A stretch of DNA of 64,000 bases from positions 536,501 to 600,500 of the forward strand of contig JAJGOT010000210.1 in assembly GCA_022457155.1 (NCBI GenBank), in the 5' to 3' direction. Of this stretch, positions 23,070-33,742 are shown one piece after another. A program made the translations under genes and the position numbers. The notes under the pieces are model-generated. The model made no database searches and was not told where the DNA came from. It worked only from the letters and a program-made list of their open reading frames with translations. The DNA is from Cladopsammia gracilis (Eukaryota; Cnidaria; Anthozoa; Scleractinia; Dendrophylliidae). Position 1 is the first letter of the stretch, and each line of letters starts with the position of its first letter.

Positions 23070-23727
23070 GTAAGTAAATTCCTTTTAAACTGGCTTCAAG
23101 TTGCTTGTCACTCTCTTTGTCTACATACTTAAGGGGAAATGTTACTGATCTTTACTATAATCATAAAATAAACAAACATTTAGAGTATGTACCAAATCAG
23201 TAGTTTTAGTGTTTTTCCATCCTCTCTGGCTGGCTACTCAAACTCCTCAAAGTACCCCTATTGATACACAGCCAAGTTTTCCCATATAAAGCCAGCAAGA
23301 CAGGGAAAATGCACAACCAACGTACCCTTAGCGTCCAAAGCCTGCACCAGGAATTTCCGTCTTCACCAGACTTGTATTTCTGGACAACAAGGTTTCTCGA
23401 TGTTACAAGTCCTCGTTTTGTTATAGTCCGCGTTTTACTAGTCCAGTCAAGTCCAGTCCAGTCCTTTATCACCCTAGATCCAGAGGTTCGTTCTCTGAAT
23501 ATTATGAGTGAAATTAACCGCATAAACGGTTAGAAGAAGCGTTGTCGCGGCTTCGCCGCTCAAACTCGCCGTTTTCACTAAAAAATAAAAACCTCTGGCA
23601 CCCAGGGTAGTCCTTTATTTACCGTATGCCAGAAAAACAATAAGAGATATCATAATTACGTCATCCACTCTTAGCGCTTATGATTGGCTTACTATTGTAA
23701 ATTCTGATATTAATATATTTGTTTTAG

Positions 23728-23922
23728 GACGATGAATCTCCAGTAACCTATGAATATCACTACAAAATCGATAATGGCATGGATACTTTGATATGGTACG
23801 GGAAAGATACAGTAACAACTGTGCTACCTCCTGGTGACGACAAAAATAGTTACGCGATTGATATTGTAATCAAAGTGATTGACAGCTCATTTTCGTTTAC
23901 AACAACAAGTGTTACTCTGCAG
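23728..23922 (+). CDS. Polycystin exon A3: REJ domain, end
   Basis: 65 codons between ttgttttag and CTGCAG|gtattt: DDESPVTYEYHYKIDNG, then VTTVLPPGDDKNSYAIDIVI and KVIDSSFSFTTTSVTLQ, a fibronectin-like beta segment typical of the C-terminal REJ. Matches B3 (39856-40056), which has LPPGKNETDGYAIHFEIKVF. Confidence 0.9.
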
Positions 23923-24026
23923 GTATTTGGCTCTTTTTAAATTGGAACAGTTAAACTCACAATGCTATTTAACAATTATATTACGAACTCGAGATTTCTA
24001 TCGCGTGATAGTTGACGAGGGCGATG

Positions 24027-24557
24027 TTTTAGTATAAATCTACTAGACGTTCAAATCTGACTTAACAAGAAAGGATCGCCTTTTCGGAGTGATTTTCGTA
24101 AGACCGTGAAACAGTATCTAGCAATTAATCAAAATTAGCCAAAATTAGCTAAAACTAAACAAAAGAAAACAATGGAATTAGTGTCTAATAGTGTCTACTA
24201 GTGCCTACTAACTTAGTAACTGTTTCACCGTCTTACAAAATCACGCTATTAAGTAATGATATAAATAACAACCGCACACTGACAACCATACACACTCACT
24301 TTCGGGGCCGTAGCCATAACAAAAATAAGGACTGAGGCAATATCCATGGTTAAATTCCCCGCCTAGCTATTTAGGGTCTTTATGATGACTACGTTTAAAC
24401 AAAACACTGGGCTCATGACTTAGGCAAGTGCCTCGGTTTGCCTCATACTGGCTACGGCCCTGTTTCTACAACAGGAAAGACAGTGAGAAGCGTAGCGAAG
24501 CCAACACTGAAGAGAACAGCATTCGCGATAGAACTGTAGTAGATTTATACTAATACT
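24027..24557. mobile_element. Cluster of nested fold-back elements
   Basis: Outer ends tttagtataaatctact (24027) and its complement near 24540-24557. Inside are two MITEs: 24087-24247 (ends gagtgattttcgtaagaccg / ctgtttcaccgtcttacaaa) and 24303-24463 (ends tcggggccgtagccataac / ctggctacggccctgt). All sit in the intron between exons A3 and A4. Confidence 0.7.
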
Positions 24558-24909
24558 TAATTGTTTCAGATTTAAACTTGATGTATATGTTTAACTTATC
24601 GAACGGCCCCTTGCAAGTCAGAAAACGTTGGTCTCATTATTCTGTTAACGCATTTATTGACCTTTAGCTCGGTCCATAAACGCGTACAAAAACGAGATCA
24701 CCAATTTCCAGGTACAGACAGAACAAATTTCTTTTTACAAATTTGCAATATTTATATTACTTTTATAGTTTATTTTAGATCCAGTCCCAAAACTATCTGT
24801 AACCTTTCCGGACAACAACAGAACATGTACTGGTAGAGAATAGTTCTTAAACCAGGTTAAGAAAAATATCTGCTCTAATTTCTTTTTCTTGCTCTCTCAA
24901 AATTTTAAG

Positions 24910-25074
24910 GTTAAACCTGTGGATATTGACCCTCTAATCACGTCGACGTTCAACCAATTAAAGTCTGAAGTGAACTTTAAGAAGAACATGATGATGGTTA
25001 CGCACATGGCTAATTCACTACTAGAGACGTTAGAGAACGAAGATGCGACAATTTCAACTCAGGACAGAATTGTA
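24910..25074 (+). CDS. Polycystin exon A4: REJ-GAIN linker
   Basis: 55 codons after caaaattttaag: VKPVDIDPLITSTFNQLKSE, then VNFKKNMMMVTHMANSLLET. Predicted helical. It ends ...STQDRIV in phase 0. Counterpart of B4 (41326-41496), which ends TTQDNIA; the helical stretch belongs to the N-terminal part of the GAIN domain. Confidence 0.85.
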
Positions 25075-25099
25075 GTAAGTTACTGAAGGGTGTATGAAA

Positions 25100-25340
25100 A
25101 ACTCGGAACACCTCCAGAACCTAAATAGAACATCCCCGGAACACACCGGAACACCTCCGGAAAGTTACTGAAACACCACCGGAACGCCCCCGGAACACCA
25201 CCAGGACACCCCGGAACATCCCCGGAACACCTCCGGAGGCACCTACACTGCACGAAACAACCCGGAACAATCCCGGAACGTTACCGGAACATCCCCGGAA
25301 CACGGAACACCCCTGGAACCTAAACGGAAAACCCTGGAAC
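25100..25340. repeat. Minisatellite, ccccggaacacc-type
   Basis: About 20 degenerate copies of an 11-12-bp unit (ccccggaacac, ctccggaacacc). It begins some 25 bp inside the donor of exon A4. A poly-C tract lies further on at about 25618-25634. Confidence 0.85.
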
Positions 25341-25916
25341 CCACTAAAAATAAAAAGACAGTCGAATCTCCGCTAATGGATATCTTCCGTAGCCGTAGGT
25401 TGACACCTCCCATAAGTGGACACTTAGTCGCGGTCCCAGCCACATAGAAACACTACATTTGAACCTTCCATTAGCGGACACCTCTCTTAAGCGGATTTTT
25501 TTTGGTCTCTATGGTTCCCGTTAATTGGAGGTCAACTGTAAATCAAAGGCTAGTCCTATGAAATACATTCTACATACCTTCGGACCCTCCCCTAGACGTT
25601 TTGCTCCACCGACTCTACCCCCCCCCCCCCCCCCACCTTGCGTCCAACTCCCCACCTTCCCTTCCTCCCAACACTGTCCCCATGGAAGGTGACCAGTACA
25701 TATCGTGTGCCCATTGTTCACCGGACAATCCCTACTCCCCCAAATCCCGCGTCCAACGCCTCACCCTCCCCTCCCTTCAACGCTGTCCCCATCGGTAAGG
25801 CAGGTGACGATTACTACCATTACTATTTAGTTGCCGCCATGGTAGTTACTAATCGGGCAAAGTAGTACGAGCTTGTCCGGCTTCGTCTGTTTGTGTAATT
25901 TTTTTTTTACCAGGCC

Positions 25917-25995
25917 CCGGTTGTTCAAAAGGTGGATAGCGCTCTCAACTGGCCAAATCTCTATCCAGGATAAAACACAATTGGTTTTGTATGTG
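25917..25995. repeat. Half copy of the GGTTGTTCAAAAGGTGG MITE
   Basis: ccggttgttcaaaaggtgga and tagcgctctcaactggcca match the left end of the element at 15575-15750; the right end is missing. Confidence 0.6.
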
Positions 25996-26162
25996 CTTTC
26001 CAACTGGGTAGTGATTTATCATGTCTTTTGCACAACCGTCCAAGGCCAGTAGCGACGTGTTGGCTGTACGCAAGGATTTAAAGGGATGCTTTGCATCAGC
26101 CTTGGCAATAAAGGGCATTCTACATAGGGCTTTCGAGCCCTGTCAGGTCCCCGACCGCTTTT

Positions 26163-26205
26163 CCATGCTGATGAGTCCTAACAAGGACGAAGCAGCTGTC
26201 CATGG
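26163..26205 (+). ncRNA. Hammerhead ribozyme motif 1 (small stem III)
   Basis: Order: stem I CCATG (26163-26167), core CTGATGA, stem II GTCC-TAACAA-GGAC, core GAA, short stem III G-C-AGCT-G-T, cleavage base C at 26200, then CATGG (26201-26205), which pairs perfectly with the first strand of stem I. Self-cleavage would fall between 26200 and 26201. One departure from consensus is G instead of A after GAA (position 15.1), giving a G-U rather than A-U closing pair, which may weaken activity. It lies on the sense strand in the intron between exons A4 and A5. Type I motifs with a two-pair stem III are known from Penelope-like elements and retrozymes and usually work as dimers. Confidence 0.75.
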
Positions 26206-26315
26206 CTGCCACTGCCAGAGAGATATGGCTGTGTGCATGCATAAGGTACAGGCCAGGCCGCGGGGCTGGTGTTCGAGTGTGTCACTTGCTTTTTTAGTGT
26301 TTTTATTTATATGTT
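26200..26315 (+). mobile_element. Repeat fused to hammerhead 1
   Basis: From the predicted cleavage point onward the sequence (catggctgccactgccagag, gatatggctgtgtgcatgca, ggccaggccgcggggctggt, gttcgagtgtgtcacttgct) is shared with an inverted copy at about 40748-40842. gttcgagt resembles a Pol III B box. This looks like a short retroelement carrying a ribozyme at its 5' end. Confidence 0.5.
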
Positions 26316-26575
26316 TTACATTTTTATTTTCTTTGGCCGATTTTTAGGGGGCTTATTATTGGAGAAGAGCGAAGATCACTTATTAAAGAAGCCATTTGTG
26401 TTTAATATTCATTCATTTAATGACTGAATATTGTTCAAATAACATTATCGAGGGTACTGACAAAAAACAAGCACTGCATTAGTTAAATGAAAAGCAAAAT
26501 CCAGTTGTTTTTAATGCCTTACAGTACTGGAAAATCGTTATCCTCTTGCATCAGTTTTACGTGCATTTATTGCAG

Positions 26576-26701
26576 ATAAAAGATTATGTCATGGAACAAA
26601 TGTCCTCTGCAGAAGTCACACACTTGAATTCCTTAGCTCAGGTGACTTCAGTGATAGCACGAGCTACCGTGGAACCCAGTGAAGTGTCGGATGCATCACA
26701 G
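26576..26701 (+). CDS. Polycystin exon A5: GAIN subdomain A
   Basis: 42 codons: IKDYVMEQMSSAEVTHLNSL, AQVTSVIARATVEPSEVSDA, SQ. Same length as exon B5 and with the same T.SVIARAT.EPSEV...SQ motif. Phase 0 at both ends. Helical GAIN-A segment. Confidence 0.9.
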
Positions 26702-26959
26702 GTATTCGTACGGTTTTGCATTGCTACTGCTGTAGTTTTGCAGGGATAAACTTGCATCGTGGAAAATCATTTGCTAAGATGATTCCCCCCTCCCCGTTTA
26801 ATTCTTGACCAAACAGAGTCTCAATTCCGTACTCAAGTTTGGTGACTTGAATTGCAAAACATTTTCGAAATATCGCTGACACCGCAAAACCCAAGGTAAT
26901 GTTGCAGTTCGCGTGTACCTCCGGGGGTTTATTTAACGTATATACTTATTTTTCTTCAG

Positions 26960-27145
26960 GAATTTGCATTTGAAATCTTAACTCGACTGACCACACTGCT
27001 GAAAAATGAAACAACTGCGTATGACGGATCAGAAGTTGTCCCTCAAATAGAGCAAGGAGCAGAAAATATTTTATTTGCACTGGGAAATCTGCTCCACTCG
27101 ACAGCTCACAAAATAACTAACGGAACAGAGGAGAAACGATTACAG
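26960..27145 (+). CDS. Polycystin exon A6: GAIN subdomain A
   Basis: 62 codons after ttcttcag: EFAFEILTRLTTLLKNETTA, then EQGAENILFALGNLLHST, ending ...EEKRLQ before gtgcgt. Counterpart of B6, which has LTSLLKNET-like and ENLVLCLGNLLDSAS segments. Phase 0 at both ends. Confidence 0.9.
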
Positions 27146-27265
27146 GTGCGTGTTTGGTAAAATAAGGCATTTGTGGCAAGTTACAGCATCAACTGTTAAG
27201 CTTGGGGTCCAGTTTACGCTTAAATAATGATTTGTTTTTTTCTAAGTGATTTTTCTTGTTTGAAG

Positions 27266-27511
27266 AACATACAAGCGATCTACAATACCACCGACATACA
27301 CATTGATGATGTCGCTATGCTCCTCTTGTCAAGAATGGTGGTGGATCAGGAACCTTACCGAGTAAAAACAAAGTCCTTGTACATGATGTTAAACAGACTC
27401 AGCTCCAACTCTCTGCAAATAAACACAGACATTGACGCAAGTTGCAAAGTCCCTTATGAAGCCATTACTTCTGACCATAGAGCCAACGATACCAAATACA
27501 TTGATGCTGTG
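27266..27511 (+). CDS. Polycystin exon A7: GAIN subdomain B start
   Basis: 82 codons after tgtttgaag: NIQAIYNTTDIHIDDVAMLL, LSRMVVDQEPYRVKTKSLYM, MLNRLSSNSLQIN, ending TKYIDAV before gtaaga. MVVDQEP and SL..MLNR..S.SL recur in B7. Phase 0 at both ends. Confidence 0.9.
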
Positions 27512-28168
27512 GTAAGAACAAACTAAAGTAGGTTTTTTTAGCTGCATTAATTCCATGCCGTAATTCAAATTCTACTGAAATAACTAAATATTTCAAATTT
27601 TGGTGATGTATTGCTGATTATTCTATATCTTGTTTCTTCGACTGGATTTCGATATATCGAGAACAGGGGAACATTTTTGACGAGGAGTATCAAACATCGC
27701 TGAAAGAGAGGTGATTTCTTGCGGATTTTTTAAGAACGATTTAAAGGTTTTATTGGAAATGCTTCCTAAACTATAAATTCTCAGGGGTTTTTTATAATGT
27801 CTTCAATAAACAAGCCACACGGTAAAAATGAAACTCTTAATGCCTGGTATCATGAGTGTGAAAGTAAGTCCTTACATGCAAGTTACACGTGCTGTTGTTC
27901 CAATCTCCTCTCCGCGCAAGTTATCTTTAGCAGCTTGTTAGGCTTTTCAAGAAAACACTGGATTTCTTGAGTTCACTTCAGTGAATAAAGGCAGTGTTAG
28001 AGAAGAATTTCTTGGCGCCAAATTAATTCCAGGAGCATCTGACCAGGTTTTAACCCGTAGTCCAAAGCGCTAAACATTAGACATTAGACCACAATCTGTA
28101 ACAGTCCCTGTAGTACGTGTCCTTTTAATATAATGAATCTAGTTTAATTCTGTCTTCTTAGCATATTG

Positions 28169-28582
28169 GGCTTTGGTTACTTTTAGGGGTGTCGCGCTAT
28201 ATAACGACAACAACTGTATATAGCGCGCACTAAAAACCACAAATTTAATGACGTTATCATTCGTCAGCAAAATTACAATTTTGTAAAAAGCAGAAAAAAA
28301 TCACAAAATTTTGTCTGTTTACAACTGGTGTAAAAGAACGAAATGTCACTCGCAAGTTGCTCACTCAAATACATTGTCATAACGAGCTTTAACCATGCTA
28401 TCGTCGATTCAAGCGAGAAAACTGCATTTACGAATAAAAAATATTAAATTTTTCTTCGTTTTTCTTTCCTAGCTGCATGACGAATGATGGCGCATGATAA
28501 CGCCACTAAATTTGTGGTTTGTAGCGCGCGCAAATACAGTTGTTTTTTTCGCTATATATCGCGACACCCCTAACCAAAGCCG
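28169..28582. mobile_element. MITE with GGGGTGTCGCG ends
   Basis: About 414 bp. Left end ggctttggttacttttaggg gtgtcgcg and right end cgcgacacccctaaccaaagcc are inverted; inner parts (gttatcattcgtcagc / tgacgaatgatggcgc) also pair. It lies in the intron between A7 and A8. Confidence 0.85.
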
Positions 28583-28767
28583 AATTTTGGGGATTCCACT
28601 CGCCTCGCGAATGGTCTCTAAACGCACAATACCTTGTGCGGTGCACAGGGAACTAAATTTTTATTCCTTACTATCGTCATAGAAATATCAACTAAAACTG
28701 GGTCAAGGTGACAACAACAATGCATTATTCATAATCTTCTATCTCTATCCTTTATTTATTTATTTAG

Positions 28768-29031
28768 CTAACTGTGTCTGGTTTCAATCCGTTCACATGG
28801 GGTAATAGTTCAGCCTTTGACAGCTCTGGTGTATTGAGCTTGGTCCTTAAGGATCACAGAGGAGAAGCTTTGACAGTCAGTAAAGTTACAGATGAAATAG
28901 AGATTACGATTCCACGAAATGCAAAGTCTGAACCCAGTATCTCAAGTTTTGTCAAGCGAAGTACTGAAGGAAAGATGCAATACCAGAAAGCCAACTTCAC
29001 GTACATTAAAGATGCCAGCCTTACTTTTACG
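28768..29031 (+). CDS. Polycystin exon A8: GAIN subdomain B
   Basis: 88 codons after tatttag: LTVSGFNPFTWGNSSAFDSS, then VLSLVLKDHRGEALTV, and later a stretch ending DASLTFT before gtaagt. The F NPF.W..SS pattern and L..GEAL are GAIN features and recur in B8, which is exactly the same length (264 nt). Confidence 0.9.
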
Positions 29032-29977
29032 GTAAGTTTTTCGCCACACGATAATCGTGACCGTGATTATTAAGTTATGATCCGCATAAGAAGGAAAGTG
29101 CTGAACGGCAATGCACGATGGAATGTCAACTTGTTTCATTGTTACAACTGGTGATCTGCTTGGCCTAGATTCAAAAACCGCTAAAAAGTTAAGGTTCAAG
29201 GTGCATTTTGTCTAATTATTTTAAGGAATCAAATAATTTGAGACCCAATCGTACAACATGCAATTTTTAAAAGATATTATATTTGGAGAACTTCACCAAA
29301 GAAGCAAAATTATTAGCTATTGTCTTCTGCTATTTTGATTAGTTAAACATGAACATTTCCTAAAATTCATTTGACGCAAATGGATTTTCTTTATTTTTAT
29401 ACTAAAATATAATTATGAACCATCAGCTCCTCCTCTATTCTTGAAACTAAAGATATTCTATGTGGGAAAGAGCCAATGCCGCATAACAATGAAGTTTACG
29501 GTAGTTCTTATGTGGAGCATTACTTAATACAATAATCATACAGGTAAAGCAACACTTTTAGGGCTGGACACACGGTGCCACAGTACACCCAACTTTTGCG
29601 ATCAAGTTAGCCACACCCGATAAGCCATCTTTTCCTTCAACAACATTTCGGATGCTATTTTGTTACAAGGTGTTTTTGAGGATGGATATTAAAAATGTCG
29701 CATATAATGGACATAAAATGAGATTTATGTGCGCAATGTTGTAGAAGAAGAAGTTTATTGTGCGCGATGTTGGACGCAACAAATTCAGGGGTGGACGCGC
29801 GGTGCAATTTTGAAGTTGTGTGTTGTTGCATCGTTTGTCCGCACCTTTTGCGAGCCAAGATAGGGATTGAATCTTGTGAGTTCCTTCCGTTTGTCCACAT
29901 AACAAATGTATGTATCTCCATGTACTTTCCTCGTCGTTTGACCATTGACTTAAATGCATGGCCTTGATTGTTGACAG

Positions 29978-30301
29978 TTAGAGCCTGTTCAGTACTCCAG
30001 CCTTAGCATATTTCTACGCCAGGGATATCGACCAACTTTGCGCCACTTCGACATCATGAGAAAGGTCCCGGATGACTCATGCACCGAGCTTTCCCACAAC
30101 TCCAAGGATGGTTGTCATGAAAGCGCTTACAAGGTGGATCTCTCGGATGACATCACTCAGTCGGGTACCTACTTCGTCGGCGTGCTTTACGAGGATGACG
30201 CGGGAAACAAACCTGATGTAAACTACACTATGAGTATCCTTCAAGAGCGATGCATGTCGTGGAACAAAACTGAGGAGATCTGGACAGGAAATGGGTGCCA
30301 G
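29978..30301 (+). CDS. Polycystin exon A9: GAIN end and start of GPS
   Basis: 108 codons after ttgttgacag: LEPVQYSSLSIFLRQGYRPT, DDSCTELSHNSKDGC, SGTYFVGVLYEDDAGNKPD, and the first GPS half, CMSWNKTEEIWTGNGCQ. Two GPS cysteines and both tryptophans are present. It ends in phase 0 before gtctgt; the next exon in register is 6.4 kb away at 36741. It lacks the basic insertion found in B9. Confidence 0.9.
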
Positions 30302-30600
30302 GTCTGTTTATGTTTTTATAATATAGAGGGGAAAAATACTGAATGCTGATTGGTTAGCAAAGATCGAGGGCATTTTTCCTTAGTTGAGGGCAAAATTACT
30401 CGCTACTAATTGGTCGAAAGGCAGTTTCTTTGCTACTTGCCAATTTGTGTATTTTGTCCCTGTTTAAAAATTGGCCTTGTAAGATTTTACGATAAACGGG
30501 CACCAAAAAAACTAACAATATGTTATCTCTATGTCAAATTTTACGGAATTTCAGCGAACGAATTTCAAGATATTAAAGTTTTTATTTTTGTCTCCCACAA

Positions 30601-30851
30601 CAATCCACCGTAGGAAAAAAGATGGCGACTGGTACATTTACCCATAATTCTAAGGGCACAAAAACCTTAAAAACGTTCATAAAAATGTAAAGAAAAGTTA
30701 TAAAATCTTCAAACCTAGTCTACACATTGTCCTTAGTACTGGAACAAATATTGTAGAAGTTTGGCTTTCTTTGCTCCCTATGTGCTGTGTTAGGTCCGCA
30801 AGGTATTGTGGTAAAATGAACAGCCGCCATCTTTTTTTCCTATGGTGGATT
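30601..30851. mobile_element. Fold-back MITE
   Basis: Ends aatccaccgtaggaaaaaag-atggcg and cgccatctttttttcctatg-gtggatt are inverted repeats of about 27 bp; 250 bp in all. Confidence 0.8.
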
Positions 30852-32277
30852 ACGTCATCAGAATAGGAATTCGCCAAGATCGCTATTTGAGCATGCGTGA
30901 ACTTTCGAAACAACGCGCGAGGTTTGAGCGATGCAGTGAGTCCTTTCCGCTTTTCAGAAGCGACTGGACGCACCGCGGTCTTTATGTTTAGTCGTTTCAG
31001 GTGTTGAAACAGGCACAGATTTTATTTTCTTCAAGGGGTGTATATTTTACTCTATCGTTCCTCGATTATGTTCCCAAATCGCAAACTTGCGTTAAGCCGC
31101 CATGTTTATTTTAACTTGTTGACATTTAAAGCTCGCGCCATTCGTACCCAGTTCTCGCGCAGCCAAAATACCCTATGGAGCCACCTTAATTAAAACATAG
31201 ATCAGAGATTTTCTGAGAAAGTATCAAGTCTATATTATATTCCAGAGTTGTATACTATAGGACATTTTTCGAAAATTGTGCTCCTTCATTCACTCCGTGT
31301 CGAGCGGTTGAACTTTGAACCAGCTGTCATTCAGCGTCGCCGAGAAACACTGTGACACAACGGGAAAATTTCGCGCTTTTGTCTAATCATGTGATCAATA
31401 ATTTTTCTCTTTTTTCTTTCTTTTCCCTTTTTTATCTTTATTTTCCCTTTTTTATCTAATAGTTCACGTTCTTTTTCTCTCAAAAACACGAAATTGCAGC
31501 CAGCGGTCATCACCGTCAAAATGCGAAATTTACCTCCATCGCTGACATAGACGTATATCAAGAGCTTTATGACCATATTTGGGCATTGTATCAATGTGTT
31601 GAATTATAATATGCGCTATTTGCATGCTCACTGCCAGTCATACGTGCTCTCTCTAATGAAAACCTGGAAAGCTTAATTAGACCCGCTTCGTAGGTTGACA
31701 CAACCGCCCCTCCGTAGCTACAACGATTATTGATGTCCAATACAGACTTTTTTTGCTTTTGCAAATTCTTACGGAAAATAATGGCATTAGAATAGAGAAA
31801 GTTTTTACAATAATAAAACTGCATTTCTATAGCGCTGAATTTCCTTGTGTATATGTTGAACTGCTGATAATGCTGAACTGCTGACTGATAATGTGAACAC
31901 GACAGACCACAACACCGTGAACTAAAGCTCCCTGCCCTAATAACTTTACAATCTTTTGGCTCTGTGGATAATCTCTTCCATGCATGTGCTGTTTTCTGGT
32001 AAAAAAAAGTCTTCGAACTATCTTGTCGGTGTTGACTGTTTCGTGTTATGATGTTTCCACTCGTTCGAAAAGGTTATACTAATCTGCTATACTTGTCCGT
32101 GTTCGGTTTATCGCTTACAGTTCACAGAAACTTTATGTTTATGTTCACAGTTTCAGAAGTAGTTTTCACCTGTTCTTTGTATTTTCTCCCTAACAACCAT
32201 TTTTAATTATAGCTTATCTTAAATTTATACACTTCTAATTAAGTTTTATCTTGTATCTTTTATCGTTAATATTTCGT

Positions 32278-32292
32278 GATTGATTGATTGAC

Positions 32293-32337
<45 letters not shown>
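32278..32337. repeat. (ATTG)n microsatellite
   Basis: About 14 copies of gatt/attg with one gact interruption, about 515 bp upstream of the GPCR start codon. Confidence 0.95.
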
Positions 32338-32851
32338 TGAACATTTATAATATTTATGACTGACAATTCGCTGAAATAGGCTTATTGCATTGGTTTGTTT
32401 ATACCTCGCACAAATTAAAACAGAAATTAATCTTTCGGTTTCGCCATGTAAAACACCTGTTAAAACCACATAAAAACAAGGAAAACAGCACGAAAGATCA
32501 GTTTTTAACCATTTGGTGATAAAGCTGCGCGCACGCCGGGCCGGATCAGACGTATATTTTATCGTACAGCAATGACCTTATAAATTTAATCAAAGCCGGA
32601 AAACGGAAGAATATTAAGAATATCCCACAATTTCAATTACTTCACAACTTGGTCTGTAGAACATCAGGGTCTAACAATTTGGATATTTTTGTTCAGCTCT
32701 CGAAAGAAAAACCAAAGGACATATACGCTGGAGCTGTATATTTTTACTAATCGAACTGCCCCGTTCGCTAACAGGCATGAAGAGAAACCTCAGTACATTA
32801 GAGGATTCAACCGAAAGAGATGTAAATTAAGTTTTAGTTGAGTTATACACA

Positions 32852-33742
32852 ATGGCACATCTTGAAGACCTCAATTCGTCGCTCGTCGCTAACTGCGTCT
32901 TGAACGCCTTCTTATCTTGTACCGCCATCATGATGAACATTATAACAATACTCGCGATGAGAAAAACCTCCTCATTGCCGACGCCTTTAAAAACTTTTCT
33001 CGTGAGTCTCGCTGTTTCTGATCTTGGTGTTGGTGTACTGGTCCAACCTTTGTACGTTGCACGTTTAGTCATGTGGATAGAACAAAACACTGAAACTCAA
33101 ACTTATAAGATCGCGGATGACGTTTTTATCATCACGGCAAATTTTCTTTCTTGTGCTTCGTTCTTTGCTGTTGTGACTCTAAGTGCTGACAGATTCTTGG
33201 CTATTCATCTTCATCTCAGATACCAGGAACTTGTAACTCGCAAGCGTGTTGTTGCTGTAGTGATCTCAGTTTGGGTGTTGAGTGCAATTCTAACGTTGAT
33301 TTTGTTCAGCTGGATCCCAGAAAATCTTACCATCACTGTTGTAGGAACTATTCACGGGGTTTGTTACATAACTACAGCCTTGTTTTATTTCAAGATTTAT
33401 TTAGCCGTACGACACCACAGCAATCAAATTCACGTCCTGCAAGCACAGCTAGCACAGAATGGCGAAGTGATAGCAAATGCTACAAGGCAGAGAAAATCTG
33501 CAGTTGGTATATTTTACGTGTATCTCGTATTTTTGGCTTGTTATTTACCAAACACCTGTTTTTGGATTGTCTTTGCAAGCACTGGACAACTGAATAACAT
33601 GATACGGTTTTTGGGATTTTATACTAACACCCTGTTGTACCTGAATTCATCTCTCAATCCTTTGATCTACTGCTGGAAGATGCGAGACATTCGACACGCT
33701 GCCATGGACATAGTGCGAAATATACTTCCAAGCCACAATTGA
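32852..33742 (+). CDS. Class A (rhodopsin-like) GPCR, intronless
   Basis: 296 residues with seven hydrophobic segments: a heptahelical receptor of the plasma membrane. Motifs: N in helix 1 (MMNIITILAM), LAVSD in helix 2, LSADRFLAI at the end of helix 3 (DRF in place of DRY), W in helix 4 (VISVWVLSA), FLACYLP in helix 6 (CYLP for CWLP) and NPLIYCW in helix 7. The usual helix-3 cysteine is an aspartate and the second extracellular loop is very short, as in melanocortin- and adenosine-like receptors; the ligand cannot be told. N-glycosylation site NSS near the N-terminus. The whole gene sits in a polycystin intron on the same strand and needs its own promoter; no clear TATA box is seen. Confidence 0.95.
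   Translation: MAHLEDLNSSLVANCVLNAFLSCTAIMMNIITILAMRKTSSLPTPLKTFLVSLAVSDLGVGVLVQPLYVARLVMWIEQNTETQTYKIADDVFIITANFLSCASFFAVVTLSADRFLAIHLHLRYQELVTRKRVVAVVISVWVLSAILTLILFSWIPENLTITVVGTIHGVCYITTALFYFKIYLAVRHHSNQIHVLQAQLAQNGEVIANATRQRKSAVGIFYVYLVFLACYLPNTCFWIVFASTGQLNNMIRFLGFYTNTLLYLNSSLNPLIYCWKMRDIRHAAMDIVRNILPSHN

Noticed and set aside
26021..26347. 108-codon open frame around hammerhead 1
   Set aside because: It overlaps ribozyme and repeat sequence, has no domain, and the ribozyme structure explains the conserved part.
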